Assembly: GCA_014323865.1 (NCBI GenBank)
Contig: JACONG010000004.1
Location: 215,453 to 253,105 of the forward strand
From: Rhodospirillales bacterium
GTDB lineage: Bacteria > Pseudomonadota > Alphaproteobacteria > SP197
Direction of reading: 5' to 3'
Length of the DNA: 37,653 nucleotides
Positions 27,139 to 34,552 of this stretch are shown here, piece by piece (the first letter of the stretch is position 1; each line of letters begins with the position of its first letter). Below the pieces are notes generated by a model. It saw only the letters and a list, made by a program, of their open reading frames with translations, was not told the DNA's origin and did not search any database. The translations under genes and the position numbers were made by a program.

Positions 27139-28434
27139 TCAGGCCTTCATGGCGGCGCGCAGGCCGCGGTTGAGATCGTCCTTGAGGTCGTTCACATCCT
27201 CAAGCCCGATCGACAGGCGTATCAGGCCTTCGGAGATGCCGGCGGCCTTCAGCTCTTCGGCCGGCACCTGCTGATGGGTGGTCGAACCGGGATGGATCAC
27301 GAGCGACTTGGCGTCGCCCACGTTGGCGAGGTGAGAGAAGAGCTGAACCGATTCGATGAACCTGGCACCCGCCTTGCGTCCGCCCCTGATCTCGAAGCTG
27401 AAGATTGCGCCCGCACCCTTCGGCAGAAGCGTCCTGGCGAGCTCGTGGTCCGGATGGTTCGGCAGCCCCGGATAGCCGACACTCTCCACGGCCTCGTGCC
27501 CGTCGAGGAACTCGGCAATCGCCTGGGCATTGGCAACATGCCTCTCCATGCGCAGCGGCAGGGTTTCGAGCCCCTGCAGCAGGTAGAACGCGTTCTGCGG
27601 ACTCATGCAGGGGCCGAAGTCGCGCATCCCCTCCGCGCGGGCCCGCATGATCATGGCGCCGGGTCCGAACTCCTCGGCGAAGTCGAGCCCGTGGTAGCCC
27701 TCGTAGGGCTCGGTGAGCGTCGGGAACTTGCCCGAGGCCTCCCAGTCGAACGCGCCGCGGTCGACCAGCGCGCCGCCGATCGCTACGCCGTGCCCGCCCA
27801 TGAACTTGGTCACCGAGTGCATGACGATGTCGGCACCGTGTTCGAAGGGCCGGAAGAGGAAGGGGGTGGCAAAAGTGTTGTCGATCATCAGCGGCAAGCC
27901 CGCCTCGTGCGCGATGTCGGCGATTGCCGGTATATCCATCACCTCGAGGCCCGGATTGCCGAGGGTCTCGCCGTAGAGCAGGCGTGTCTCGGGTCGGATC
28001 GCCTTGCGGAAGGCCTCGGGATCGCGCGGGTCGACCAGCGTTGCGGTGATGCCGAAGCGCGGCAGGGTATAGTTGAACATGTAGTTCGAGCCGCCATAGA
28101 GCGACCCCGACGACACGATATGACCGCCCTGGCCCATCAGCGTCACGATGCCCAGGTGCAGGGCTGCCATGCCGCTTGCCGTGCAGACCGCACCGACGCC
28201 GCCTTCGAGGCCCGCAATGCGTTCCTCGAGCACCGCGACGGTCGGATTCGAGATGCGGCTGTAGATGTGGCCCGGCCGTTCGAGATTGTAGAGCGCGGCG
28301 GCGAAGTCCGTGTCGGGAAAGACATAGGAGGTCGACTGATAGATCGGTACCGCCCGCGCTCCGGTCGCGGGGTCGGGCTGCTGACCGCCATGCAACGACA
28401 GGGTGTCGAAGCCGACATGCTTGGATCCCGCCAT
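27139..28434 (-). CDS. metY: O-acetylhomoserine sulfhydrylase (MetY-type PLP enzyme)
   Basis: A 431-residue Cys/Met-metabolism PLP enzyme. It shows GFDTLSLHGGQQPDP, PIYQSTSYVF, SRISNPTVAVLEERIAGLEGG, SGSLYGGSNYMF and the PLP lysine in MHSVTKFMGGHG (Lys210); VIHPGSTTHQQ near the end is typical of O-acetylhomoserine sulfhydrylases. The reaction is sulfide plus O-acetylhomoserine to homocysteine. No SAM-II riboswitch pattern was seen in the leader between 28435 and 28500. A GGAGcaGG site precedes the ATG. Confidence 0.92.
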   Translation of the reverse strand: MAGSKHVGFDTLSLHGGQQPDPATGARAVPIYQSTSYVFPDTDFAAALYNLERPGHIYSRISNPTVAVLEERIAGLEGGVGAVCTASGMAALHLGIVTLMGQGGHIVSSGSLYGGSNYMFNYTLPRFGITATLVDPRDPEAFRKAIRPETRLLYGETLGNPGLEVMDIPAIADIAHEAGLPLMIDNTFATPFLFRPFEHGADIVMHSVTKFMGGHGVAIGGALVDRGAFDWEASGKFPTLTEPYEGYHGLDFAEEFGPGAMIMRARAEGMRDFGPCMSPQNAFYLLQGLETLPLRMERHVANAQAIAEFLDGHEAVESVGYPGLPNHPDHELARTLLPKGAGAIFSFEIRGGRKAGARFIESVQLFSHLANVGDAKSLVIHPGSTTHQQVPAEELKAAGISEGLIRLSIGLEDVNDLKDDLNRGLRAAMKA

Positions 28435-28498
28435 GGGCCTGCTCCGTCTGGGGACGGCGGACCGTAAACGCTGACCGTCCGGGGGTCCACCGCTTCGA

Positions 28499-28537
28499 CC
28501 CTCACCCTCCCGCGCCAGGGGCGTGGGAGGGTGAGGG
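28499..28537. repeat. Long perfect hairpin upstream of metY
   Basis: CCCTCACCCTCCC (28499-28511) and GGGAGGGTGAGGG (28525-28537) form a 13-bp perfect stem; the 13-base loop can add four further pairs (CGCC/GGCG). It lies in the divergent gap between metY and the 3-hydroxyacyl-CoA dehydrogenase. It may be a dispersed intergenic repeat of a third type, or a transcription barrier between the two promoters. Confidence 0.75.
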
Positions 28538-28564
28538 TTGGCCGCACGGCAACGCTGAGGTACC

Positions 28565-28627
28565 TAGAGCGGATCGCACTTCGTTGGAATCGTTTGCGGT
28601 TCCAACGAAGTGCGTGAATCTGCTCTG
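28565..28627 (+). repeat. Palindromic repeat family B, complete copy
   Basis: A 63-bp element from TAGAGCGG to TGCTCTG. Its arms GCACTTCGTTGGAA and TTCCAACGAAGTGC are fully complementary. It lies 43 bp before the start of the 3-hydroxyacyl-CoA dehydrogenase gene, so it would be in that gene's leader or overlap its promoter. Confidence 0.85.
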
Positions 28628-28670
28628 GGTGCGATCGGCTCCAGCGGCAACGCGATTCGGGAAGACAACG

Positions 28671-30005
28671 ATGACACGTGAGATCAAGTCGGTGGCCGTG
28701 ATCGGCGGCGGCACCATGGGAACCGGTATTGCGGGCAAATGCGCCGATGCGGGCATCAAGGTGCTGCTGCTCGACATCGACGAGCAGGCCGTCGCCAGGT
28801 CGATGGAGCGTATCACCGGCGGTCGCTCCCCGGCGATCGACGATCCCGGGAGTGCCAGGCTGATCGAGACCGGCACGTTCGACGAGATCGAGCGGATCGC
28901 TGACTACGACTGGATCTGCGAGGCCGTGATCGAGGATCTCGAGACCAAGCGCGATCTCTTCGACAAGCTGGAGGCGGCACGTTCGGACGGCTCTGTCATC
29001 TCGACCAACACCTCCGGCATTCCCCTGCGCGCGATCACCAGGGACAAGCCCGAACGGCTCCGCCGCGACGTGGTGGTCACCCACTTCTTCAATCCCGTGA
29101 AGGTCATGAAGCTGCTCGAGGTCGTGCCCGGCGAGGACACGACATCCGATGTGGTCGACGCCATGGCGGCGTTCGGGTCTGACAAGCTCGGCAAGGGCGT
29201 CGTTCATGCCAAGGACACGGTGAACTTCATCGGCAACCGCATCGGCTGCTTCTGGATGCTCTCGGGCCTGCACAAGGCGCGCAAGGCGCGTCTCGACGAC
29301 GGCCTTTCGATGGAGACGATCGATGCCGTCATGTCCGCACCCGTCGGCCTGCCCGGCACCGGGCTCTACGGCCTGATCGATCTGATCGGCCTCGACGTGA
29401 TGGATTTCGTCGGCAGGAACCTGGCGGCCAATCTGCCGTCGGGCGACGAGGGGCTTGCCACCACCTCCTTCCCGCCCGAGGAGCAGGCCATGCTGGAGCG
29501 CGGGCAGCTCGGCCGGAAGACCGGCGGCGGCTTCTACAAGGTCACCAGGAACGACGACGGCTCACGGATCAGGGAAACCTTCGATCTCGATGCCGGGGAC
29601 TGGCGTCTTGCCGAAGAACCCGCGCTGGACGACAAGCACAGCGCGTTGCAGAGCCTGATGGGATCGGAGGATACCGTCGGCGGTTTCGCGCGGGACCTGA
29701 TGGGTGGCACGCTGCTTTACGCGGCGGGCCTGATCCCGCAGATCTCCGACGACGTCGTCAACATCGACCGTGCCATGCGCTGGGGTTTTGCCTGGCGTCA
29801 GGGCCCGTTCGAAATGCTCGACACCCTCGGGGTCCGCTCGGTGATCGGGCGCCTTGAGACGAAGGGCGTGGCCCTGCCGGCCATGCTGCAGATCGCCCGG
29901 GATGCCGGTGCCGAGAGCTTCTATCGCAACGATGGTGCCGAGTTCCTCGGGCGCGACGGCACCTGGCACCAGGTGCCTGCCTGGAGCATATCCCGTTCAG
30001 ATTGA
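28671..30005 (+). CDS. 3-hydroxyacyl-CoA dehydrogenase, probably lacking its C-terminal enoyl-CoA hydratase domain
   Basis: A 444-residue protein with NAD-binding VAVIGGGTMGTGIAGKCADAG (G12-x-G14-x-x-G17), STNTSGIPL, the catalytic VVTHFFNPVKVMKLLEVV, and two C-terminal dehydrogenase domains ending in ESFYRNDGAEFLGRDGTWH. In the common proteobacterial relatives of about 770 residues this last segment is followed by a crotonase domain. Here the reading stops inside a family A repeat: codon 438 is TGG where other copies of the repeat have TAG, and the last residues WSISRSD are encoded by the repeat. The enzyme oxidises L-3-hydroxyacyl-CoA in beta-oxidation; dehydrogenase activity may remain. Confidence 0.85.
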   Translation: MTREIKSVAVIGGGTMGTGIAGKCADAGIKVLLLDIDEQAVARSMERITGGRSPAIDDPGSARLIETGTFDEIERIADYDWICEAVIEDLETKRDLFDKLEAARSDGSVISTNTSGIPLRAITRDKPERLRRDVVVTHFFNPVKVMKLLEVVPGEDTTSDVVDAMAAFGSDKLGKGVVHAKDTVNFIGNRIGCFWMLSGLHKARKARLDDGLSMETIDAVMSAPVGLPGTGLYGLIDLIGLDVMDFVGRNLAANLPSGDEGLATTSFPPEEQAMLERGQLGRKTGGGFYKVTRNDDGSRIRETFDLDAGDWRLAEEPALDDKHSALQSLMGSEDTVGGFARDLMGGTLLYAAGLIPQISDDVVNIDRAMRWGFAWRQGPFEMLDTLGVRSVIGRLETKGVALPAMLQIARDAGAESFYRNDGAEFLGRDGTWHQVPAWSISRSD

Positions 30006-30035
30006 AGCAATCTGGACGGGTGAAGATGCTCTGAG
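29982..30035 (+). repeat. Palindromic repeat family A, complete copy overlapping a gene end
   Basis: It begins TGGAGCATAT and ends ATGCTCTGAG. Arms CCCGTTCAGATTG and CAATCTGGACGGG pair with one mismatch-tolerant G-T. The first 24 bases encode the end of the 3-hydroxyacyl-CoA dehydrogenase and its stop codon. Confidence 0.85.
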
Positions 30036-30042
30036 TCCTTGC

Positions 30043-30066
30043 TGAAGCATATCCCGTTCGGATCTA
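30043..30066 (+). repeat. Palindromic repeat family A, half copy
   Basis: TGAAGCATATCCCGTTCGGA then TCTA repeats the left arm of family A only. Its end is the stop codon (TAG on the minus strand, 30064-30066) of the small exported protein gene. Confidence 0.7.
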
Positions 30067-30522
30067 GGGCGCGATTCCCGCGAGCGTGAGGTTGACGTCA
30101 CCCTCTGTGCTCCGCGCAAGCGTTACCTTGGCCTCTTCGAGGATGCAGACGCCCGAGACCGGAAGGCAGGCACCGAAGGTGATGCCGAGCGACGAACTGC
30201 CGTTCAGGTGGGCCGGATCGAAGGTGAGGGTCTGCAGGACGGCACCGTCGAAGTGATCGCCCTCGACCATCAGGACGCTGGGCATCTCGTCGAGCCAGAT
30301 CATCTGGTCGTCCAGCGGCGTCAGTCCGATGCCGAGCCGCCCGTTGAGCCTGACATCCATGGTTGGCACAACGGCGATGACCAGGCGGTCACCGGACTCG
30401 ACATGTGTCTGCACGCTCACGCCGCTCGGCGTGATGATCGAACCGATGTCATCGGCCGACACCGGCGGCGCAAGTGCCGCGACCGCGGCGAGGGCCGCGC
30501 CTCTGCTCAAAAGACGTTTCAT
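30064..30522 (-). CDS. Small exported protein, DsbD N-domain-like
   Basis: A 152-residue precursor. The start at 30522 gives a clear signal peptide (MKRLLSRGAALAAVAALAPP-VSA, cut before DDIG). The mature part is beta-rich, with two Cys in ITFGACLPVSGVCILEEAKV, a spacing and surrounding that recall the N-terminal periplasmic domain of DsbD (Cys...C-x-PPE-like). The resemblance is by eye only. If correct it would act in periplasmic disulfide handling; no DsbD membrane domain gene is next to it. Longer in-frame starts run into the divergent prfC leader. The stop codon lies at the edge of a half repeat. Confidence 0.6.
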   Translation of the reverse strand: MKRLLSRGAALAAVAALAPPVSADDIGSIITPSGVSVQTHVESGDRLVIAVVPTMDVRLNGRLGIGLTPLDDQMIWLDEMPSVLMVEGDHFDGAVLQTLTFDPAHLNGSSSLGITFGACLPVSGVCILEEAKVTLARSTEGDVNLTLAGIAP

Positions 30523-30617
30523 TATGAACCGCCGTGTTTCCTTCGGTCCCTCTCCTTGCAGATAGTGTGTTGGCACGGTGCTGTCCAGGTCACGTTCGAT
30601 CGAGGCGTGCGTCAGAA

Positions 30618-30644
30618 CGGCAAGCCTTGCCGAAACGGCAAGGC
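30618..30644 (+). promoter_or_regulatory. Overlapping alternative hairpins in the prfC leader
   Basis: Three arms lie side by side: CGGCAAG (30618-30624), CCTTGCCG (30625-30632) and CGGCAAGG (30636-30643). The middle arm can pair with either neighbour; with the third it forms a perfect 9-bp stem (30624-30632 with 30636-30644) around an AAA loop. It is about 110 bases before the prfC start. Mutually exclusive hairpins of this kind are seen in attenuators, but there is no T-run, so a function is only a guess. Confidence 0.35.
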
Positions 30645-30751
30645 ACCAACGGGAGGCACCGGAGCAATCCGGCGTCGCGTTGCGCGTTCTGAACTGGACA
30701 ACGGAGGCACATCCACGACATAACGGGTCAATCATTCCGTTCGGCACTCCC

Positions 30752-32362
30752 ATGACCAACCTCGACTCCGAGGTCGCGCGCCGGCGCACCTTCGCGATCA
30801 TCTCCCACCCTGACGCGGGCAAGACCACGCTTACCGAAAAGCTGCTGCTGTTCGGTGGCGCGATTCAGCTTGCCGGTGCCGTGAAGGCGCGCGGTGACCG
30901 GCGTCGCGCGCGCTCGGACTGGATGAAGGTTGAGCAGGAGCGCGGCATCTCGGTGAGCGCCTCGGTGATGAGCTACCGCTACGCCGATTGCGCCTTCAAC
31001 CTGCTCGACACGCCGGGTCATGAGGATTTCAGCGAGGACACCTACCGCGTGCTGACCGCCGTCGACAGCGCGGTCATGGTGCTCGACGCCGCCAGGGGCA
31101 TCGAGGCGCAGACGCGCAAGCTTTTTGAGGTCTGTCGCCTGCGCGACATGCCGATTGCCACCTTCGTCAACAAGATGGACCGCGAGGCGCGCGACCCGTT
31201 CGCGCTGATCGACGAGGTCGAGCAGACCCTGCAGATCGAGGTCACGCCGGCCAGCTGGCCGATTGGCATGGGGCGCGATTTCCTCGGCTGCTACGACCTG
31301 ATCAACGACCGGCTCATCCTGGTCGCGCGGACCGGGGGCGAGACCGTGGAGGAAGGTATCGCCTGCGAGGGGCTCGACGATCCCAGGCTCGACGCGCTTC
31401 TTCCCGCCCATGCCGTCGCCGCGCTGCGCGAGCAGGTCGCGATGGCGCGCGGCCTGCTGCCGGCGTTCGACATGGATGCCTATCGCGCCGGTAACCTGAC
31501 GCCCATGTACTTCGGCAGTGCGCTCAACAACTTCGGGGTGCGCGAGCTGCTCGAGGGGCTCGCGGGTTATGCGCCGCCACCGTGCGCGCAGCCGACGGTG
31601 CAGCGTCCGATCGAACCGACCGAAACCGGGGTCTCGGGCTTCGTCTTCAAGATCCAGGCAAACATGGATCCCAGGCACCGGGACCGTATCGCCTTCGTGC
31701 GTCTGGCCTCGGGCCACTTCAGGCGCGGCATGAAGCTGAAGCATCACCGCACCGGCAAGCAGATCGTGATGCACAACCCGCTGATCTTCCTTGCCCGGGA
31801 CCGCGAGCTTGCCGAGGAGGCCTTCGCCGGCGATATCGTCGGTGTGCCGAACCACGGCAACCTCCACATCGGCGATGCGCTGACCGAAAGCGAGGAGCTC
31901 GCCTTCACCGGCATCCCAAGCTTCGCGCCGGAGCATCTCCAGCGCGTTCGGGCGACCGATCCGATGAAGGCCAAGCACCTTGGCCGCGCGCTCCGGCAGC
32001 TCGCCGAGGAGGGTGCGGCGCGTGTCTTCAAGCCGGTGATGGACGCCGACTGGGTGGTCGGCGTCATGGGCCCGCTGCAGTTCGACGTGCTGGCCGATTG
32101 TATCCGCACCGAGTACGGGGTGCCGGTGCGCTTCGAGCCCGCCAACCTCCATACCGCCCGCTGGCTCGACGGTGCCTCGCACCAGGCGATCAAGGACTTT
32201 GCCGAGAGGAACCGCTCGGCCATGGCTGGGGATCACGCCGGCCAGCCGGTGTTCCTGGCGCGCAACGCCTGGCATCTCGACAAGGCGCAGGAGGATGCGC
32301 CCGGGATCGCCTTCCTGAAGGTCAAGGAGCAGGTCCACACGGCCACTGCCGAAGCGGCCTGA
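30752..32362 (+). CDS. prfC: Peptide chain release factor 3
   Basis: A 536-residue translational GTPase (E. coli RF3 has 529). G1 is SHPDAGKT, followed by the RF3-typical LLLFGGAIQLAGAVKARG and SDWMKVEQERGISVSASVM, G3 DTPGHEDF and G4 NKMDREARDP. C-terminal domains show GVSGFVFKIQANMDPRHRDR and GPLQFDVL. RF3 releases RF1/RF2 from the ribosome after termination. The start at 30752 matches the family N-terminus (MTNLDSEVARRRTFAIISHP); an in-frame longer start lies in the leader. The DUF2165 gene follows after three bases. Confidence 0.95.
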   Translation: MTNLDSEVARRRTFAIISHPDAGKTTLTEKLLLFGGAIQLAGAVKARGDRRRARSDWMKVEQERGISVSASVMSYRYADCAFNLLDTPGHEDFSEDTYRVLTAVDSAVMVLDAARGIEAQTRKLFEVCRLRDMPIATFVNKMDREARDPFALIDEVEQTLQIEVTPASWPIGMGRDFLGCYDLINDRLILVARTGGETVEEGIACEGLDDPRLDALLPAHAVAALREQVAMARGLLPAFDMDAYRAGNLTPMYFGSALNNFGVRELLEGLAGYAPPPCAQPTVQRPIEPTETGVSGFVFKIQANMDPRHRDRIAFVRLASGHFRRGMKLKHHRTGKQIVMHNPLIFLARDRELAEEAFAGDIVGVPNHGNLHIGDALTESEELAFTGIPSFAPEHLQRVRATDPMKAKHLGRALRQLAEEGAARVFKPVMDADWVVGVMGPLQFDVLADCIRTEYGVPVRFEPANLHTARWLDGASHQAIKDFAERNRSAMAGDHAGQPVFLARNAWHLDKAQEDAPGIAFLKVKEQVHTATAEAA

Positions 32363-32365
32363 GCC

Positions 32366-32722
32366 ATGGCCGTCCGGCTCTGCAAGATTGCGCTTCTGGC
32401 CTGTTACACCTTGCTGCTGACGCTGATCGCCTTCGGCAACATCACGGACTACGACAGCAACTGGCCCTTCGTGCAGCACGTGCTGGCGATGGATACGACG
32501 TTCCAGAGCCCCGGCGTGATATGGCGCGCCATCACCGATCCCACGATCCAGACAATCGCCTATCTCGGCATCATCGCAACCGAAACGGCAGCCGGGCTGA
32601 TCTGCTGGGCCGGGATCGTGCAGCTCGTCCGGCACCGCCGCGCATCGCCTGCCCGCTTCCTTCTGGCCGGTGGCATCACGCTGCTCTTCCTGATCCAGCC
32701 CGAGCGCGAGACTGGCGCATGA
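32366..32722 (+). CDS. DUF2165 family small membrane protein, internally shortened
   Basis: A 118-residue membrane protein. The N-terminal helix, the family signature NITDYDSNWPFVQHVLAMD, and the second helix region AITDPTIQTIAYLGIIATETAAG fit DUF2165. Family members are normally about 160-170 residues with two more helices; here the text passes from VQLVRHRRASPA straight to RFLLAGGITLLFLIQPERE, which is the end of the last helix. About 45-50 residues appear to have been deleted in frame. The function of the family is unknown. Confidence 0.7.
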   Translation: MAVRLCKIALLACYTLLLTLIAFGNITDYDSNWPFVQHVLAMDTTFQSPGVIWRAITDPTIQTIAYLGIIATETAAGLICWAGIVQLVRHRRASPARFLLAGGITLLFLIQPERETGA

Positions 32723-32777
32723 GGCTCTGCGGTCGTGCCGGCGACAGCCACGGTGTGCGACCGATCCGGTGACGGTG

Positions 32778-33027
32778 ATGAGCATGGAAGGCCTTGACCT
32801 GGCCATGATGCTCGTCCTCAATGCTCGTCCTTGATGCAGACGACATTCGCACCGCGTTTTATCCCGACATGCTGCCGCAGTATCACGAGCGCCGCGTCGG
32901 CGGTCTTGAGATGCTTGCGTTCAGGCAATGGACGGCCAGGAAGGCCGGGCGACGGCATCGACCGCTGACAGCGTGCCGCGCCACAAACTCCCCACAAACT
33001 TCCCGGAAACTTCCCAAGAACTTCTGA
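32778..33027 (+). pseudogene. Frameshifted short ORF of unknown family
   Basis: From ATG 32778 the frame reads MSMEGLDLAMMLVLNARP and stops. A 13-bp imperfect tandem duplication (32808-32820 and 32821-32833, ATGCTCGTCCT shared) shifts the frame; the continuation from 32821 is DADDIRTAFYPDMLPQYHER then RVGGLEMLAFRQWTARKAG and an unstructured tail. I do not recognise the family. Removing the extra 13 bp would join the two parts. The rest of the 322-bp gap before the next gene holds AAACTTCCC-like short repeats (32984-33020). Confidence 0.4.
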
Positions 33028-33044
33028 TACCGGAGGACAACGCC

Positions 33045-34274
33045 ATGACAGACCTGCCCACCACGTCACCGGAAACCGTCGGCATGGCGTCAGCGCGTCT
33101 CGATCGCATCCGGCCCTGGATGCAGGGCTATGTCGATGCGGGCAAGCTGCCCTGGGCCGCAGCGGCGATCATCCGTCACGGCCAGGTCGTGTGGCGCGAT
33201 CAGGTCGGGCTGGCCGATGTCGCAGCGGGTCGCGCGATCACGCCGGATGCCATCTGCCGCATCTATTCGATGTCGAAGCCGATCACGGCGGTCGCGGCGT
33301 TGCAGCTTTACGAGCAGGGGCTCTACCAGCTCGACGATCCGATCGGGGCCTACATCCCCGAACTCGCCGAAATGGAGGTACGCATCGCCGAGGACGAGAA
33401 CGGCATGAAGACCGAACCGGCGAACCGGCCGATCACGATCAGGGACCTGTTCTGCCACACCTCGGGCTTCACCTATGGCTTCTCGTGTGGCGGCCAGCTT
33501 GAGCAGGCCTATGACGACAACAACCTGCACTTCAGATGCGGCGACGGCACGCTGGCCGATGTCGTCGGCCGCCTGGCGTCGATCCCGCTCGACCATCATC
33601 CCGGTGCGCGCTGGACCTATGGTGTTTCGACCGACGTGCTCGGCCGTCTCGTCGAGGTGCTGTCGGGCGAACGCTTCGACCGTTATCTCTCCCGCCACAT
33701 CTTCGAACCGCTCGGCATGAGCGATACCTTCTTCCAGCTTCCGGCAGACCGCCTCGCCCGTTTCGTCCCCTGTTACGCCCACACGGCGGACGACGGCATG
33801 GTTCTGAGCGACGGCACGGCGGACAGCCCTTATGTCTCCGACGTCATCTGTTTCTCGGGCGGCGTCGGCTTGCTCTCGACCATGGACGACTATCTTCGCT
33901 TCGCCGACATGCTGCGGGGCGGCGGTGAGTCGAACGGTGAACGCTTGCTCGGCCGCCGCACGGTCCAGTACATGGCGACCAATCACATGCCGGACGACGG
34001 TGACCTCACGACCATGGGGCAGGACCGCTTCTCGGAGACGAGCTACGCAGGCATCGGTTTCGGTCTCGGTGTTTCGGTCGTGATCGATCCTGCAGCCTGC
34101 AACACCATGCAGTCGGTCGGCGAGTTCGCCTGGGGCGGCATGGCCTCGACCGCCTTCTGGATCGATCCCATGGAGGACCTCGCCGCCGTCTTCATGACTC
34201 AGCTCATCCCGTCGGGCTGCTATCCCATCCGCCGCGCGTTCCGCGTGCTGGTGAATCAGGCCCTGATCGACTGA
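33045..34274 (+). CDS. Class C beta-lactamase-like serine hydrolase
   Basis: A 409-residue enzyme of the beta-lactamase/esterase family (EstB and class C related). The nucleophile motif S-x-x-K is SMSK (75-78) in CRIYSMSKPITAVAALQL. Typical partners follow: LFCHTSGFTYGF, the second motif region RWTYGVSTDVLGRLVE (Tyr present, no Y-x-N), LGMSDTFFQLP and near the end FAWGGMASTAFWIDP in place of the KTG-type motif. Most such proteins hydrolyse esters or peptides rather than antibiotics. No signal peptide is visible, so it is probably cytoplasmic. ATG 33045 is preceded by a strong GGAGG. Confidence 0.85.
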   Translation: MTDLPTTSPETVGMASARLDRIRPWMQGYVDAGKLPWAAAAIIRHGQVVWRDQVGLADVAAGRAITPDAICRIYSMSKPITAVAALQLYEQGLYQLDDPIGAYIPELAEMEVRIAEDENGMKTEPANRPITIRDLFCHTSGFTYGFSCGGQLEQAYDDNNLHFRCGDGTLADVVGRLASIPLDHHPGARWTYGVSTDVLGRLVEVLSGERFDRYLSRHIFEPLGMSDTFFQLPADRLARFVPCYAHTADDGMVLSDGTADSPYVSDVICFSGGVGLLSTMDDYLRFADMLRGGGESNGERLLGRRTVQYMATNHMPDDGDLTTMGQDRFSETSYAGIGFGLGVSVVIDPAACNTMQSVGEFAWGGMASTAFWIDPMEDLAAVFMTQLIPSGCYPIRRAFRVLVNQALID

Positions 34275-34294
34275 TCGCCGCGACTGATCGCCAG

Positions 34295-34552
34295 CGCGCA
34301 CCATGGCTGATCGCCCCCGGTGCTCTCGCCGTTCCGGGCCTTTCGATGCAGATCGGTGCAGAGCGCCGGGCCATCGGCTCCGGCGGAATCAGGCTTGTGC
34401 GGAGGCCTTCGCGACAGGCTCGGGCAGCAACCCAAAAAAGCTCTTGACACGCAGGACAGGATGCATCAACATGATGCCCGAACTCGGGAAACCGGGGCAC
34501 GGGCACACGACTGAAGACCTATGGGAGGAACATCGAAATGAACAGACTTCTG
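34295..34552 (+). repeat. Upstream segment shared with the second TbpB-like gene
   Basis: Several blocks here recur upstream of the paralogue: a 27-base version of the 28-bp unit (34295-34321, matching 35927-35982 less one base), the block from GGGCCATCGGCTCCGGCG to ACAGGCTCGGG (34368-34424 and 36044-36100), and the block ending GGAGGAACATCGAA plus the first codons (34480-34552 and about 36190-36262). The whole upstream region was therefore duplicated together with the gene. Confidence 0.8.
34444..34472 (+). promoter_or_regulatory. Putative sigma-70 promoter of first TbpB-like gene
   Basis: TTGACA (34444-34449), a 17-base spacer and CAACAT (34467-34472). The same arrangement (TTGACT, 17 bases, CAAGAT) is kept at 36154-36182 before the paralogue although the surrounding sequence has diverged, which supports a real promoter. 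The -10 match is weak. Confidence 0.45.

Noticed and set aside
28435..28500. SAM riboswitch before metY
   Set aside because: None of the conserved SAM-II or SAM-I core segments could be found in the short leader.
33045..34274. Antibiotic resistance beta-lactamase
   Set aside because: No signal peptide and no Y-x-N or KTG motif of true class C enzymes; the fold is shared with esterases and peptidases.
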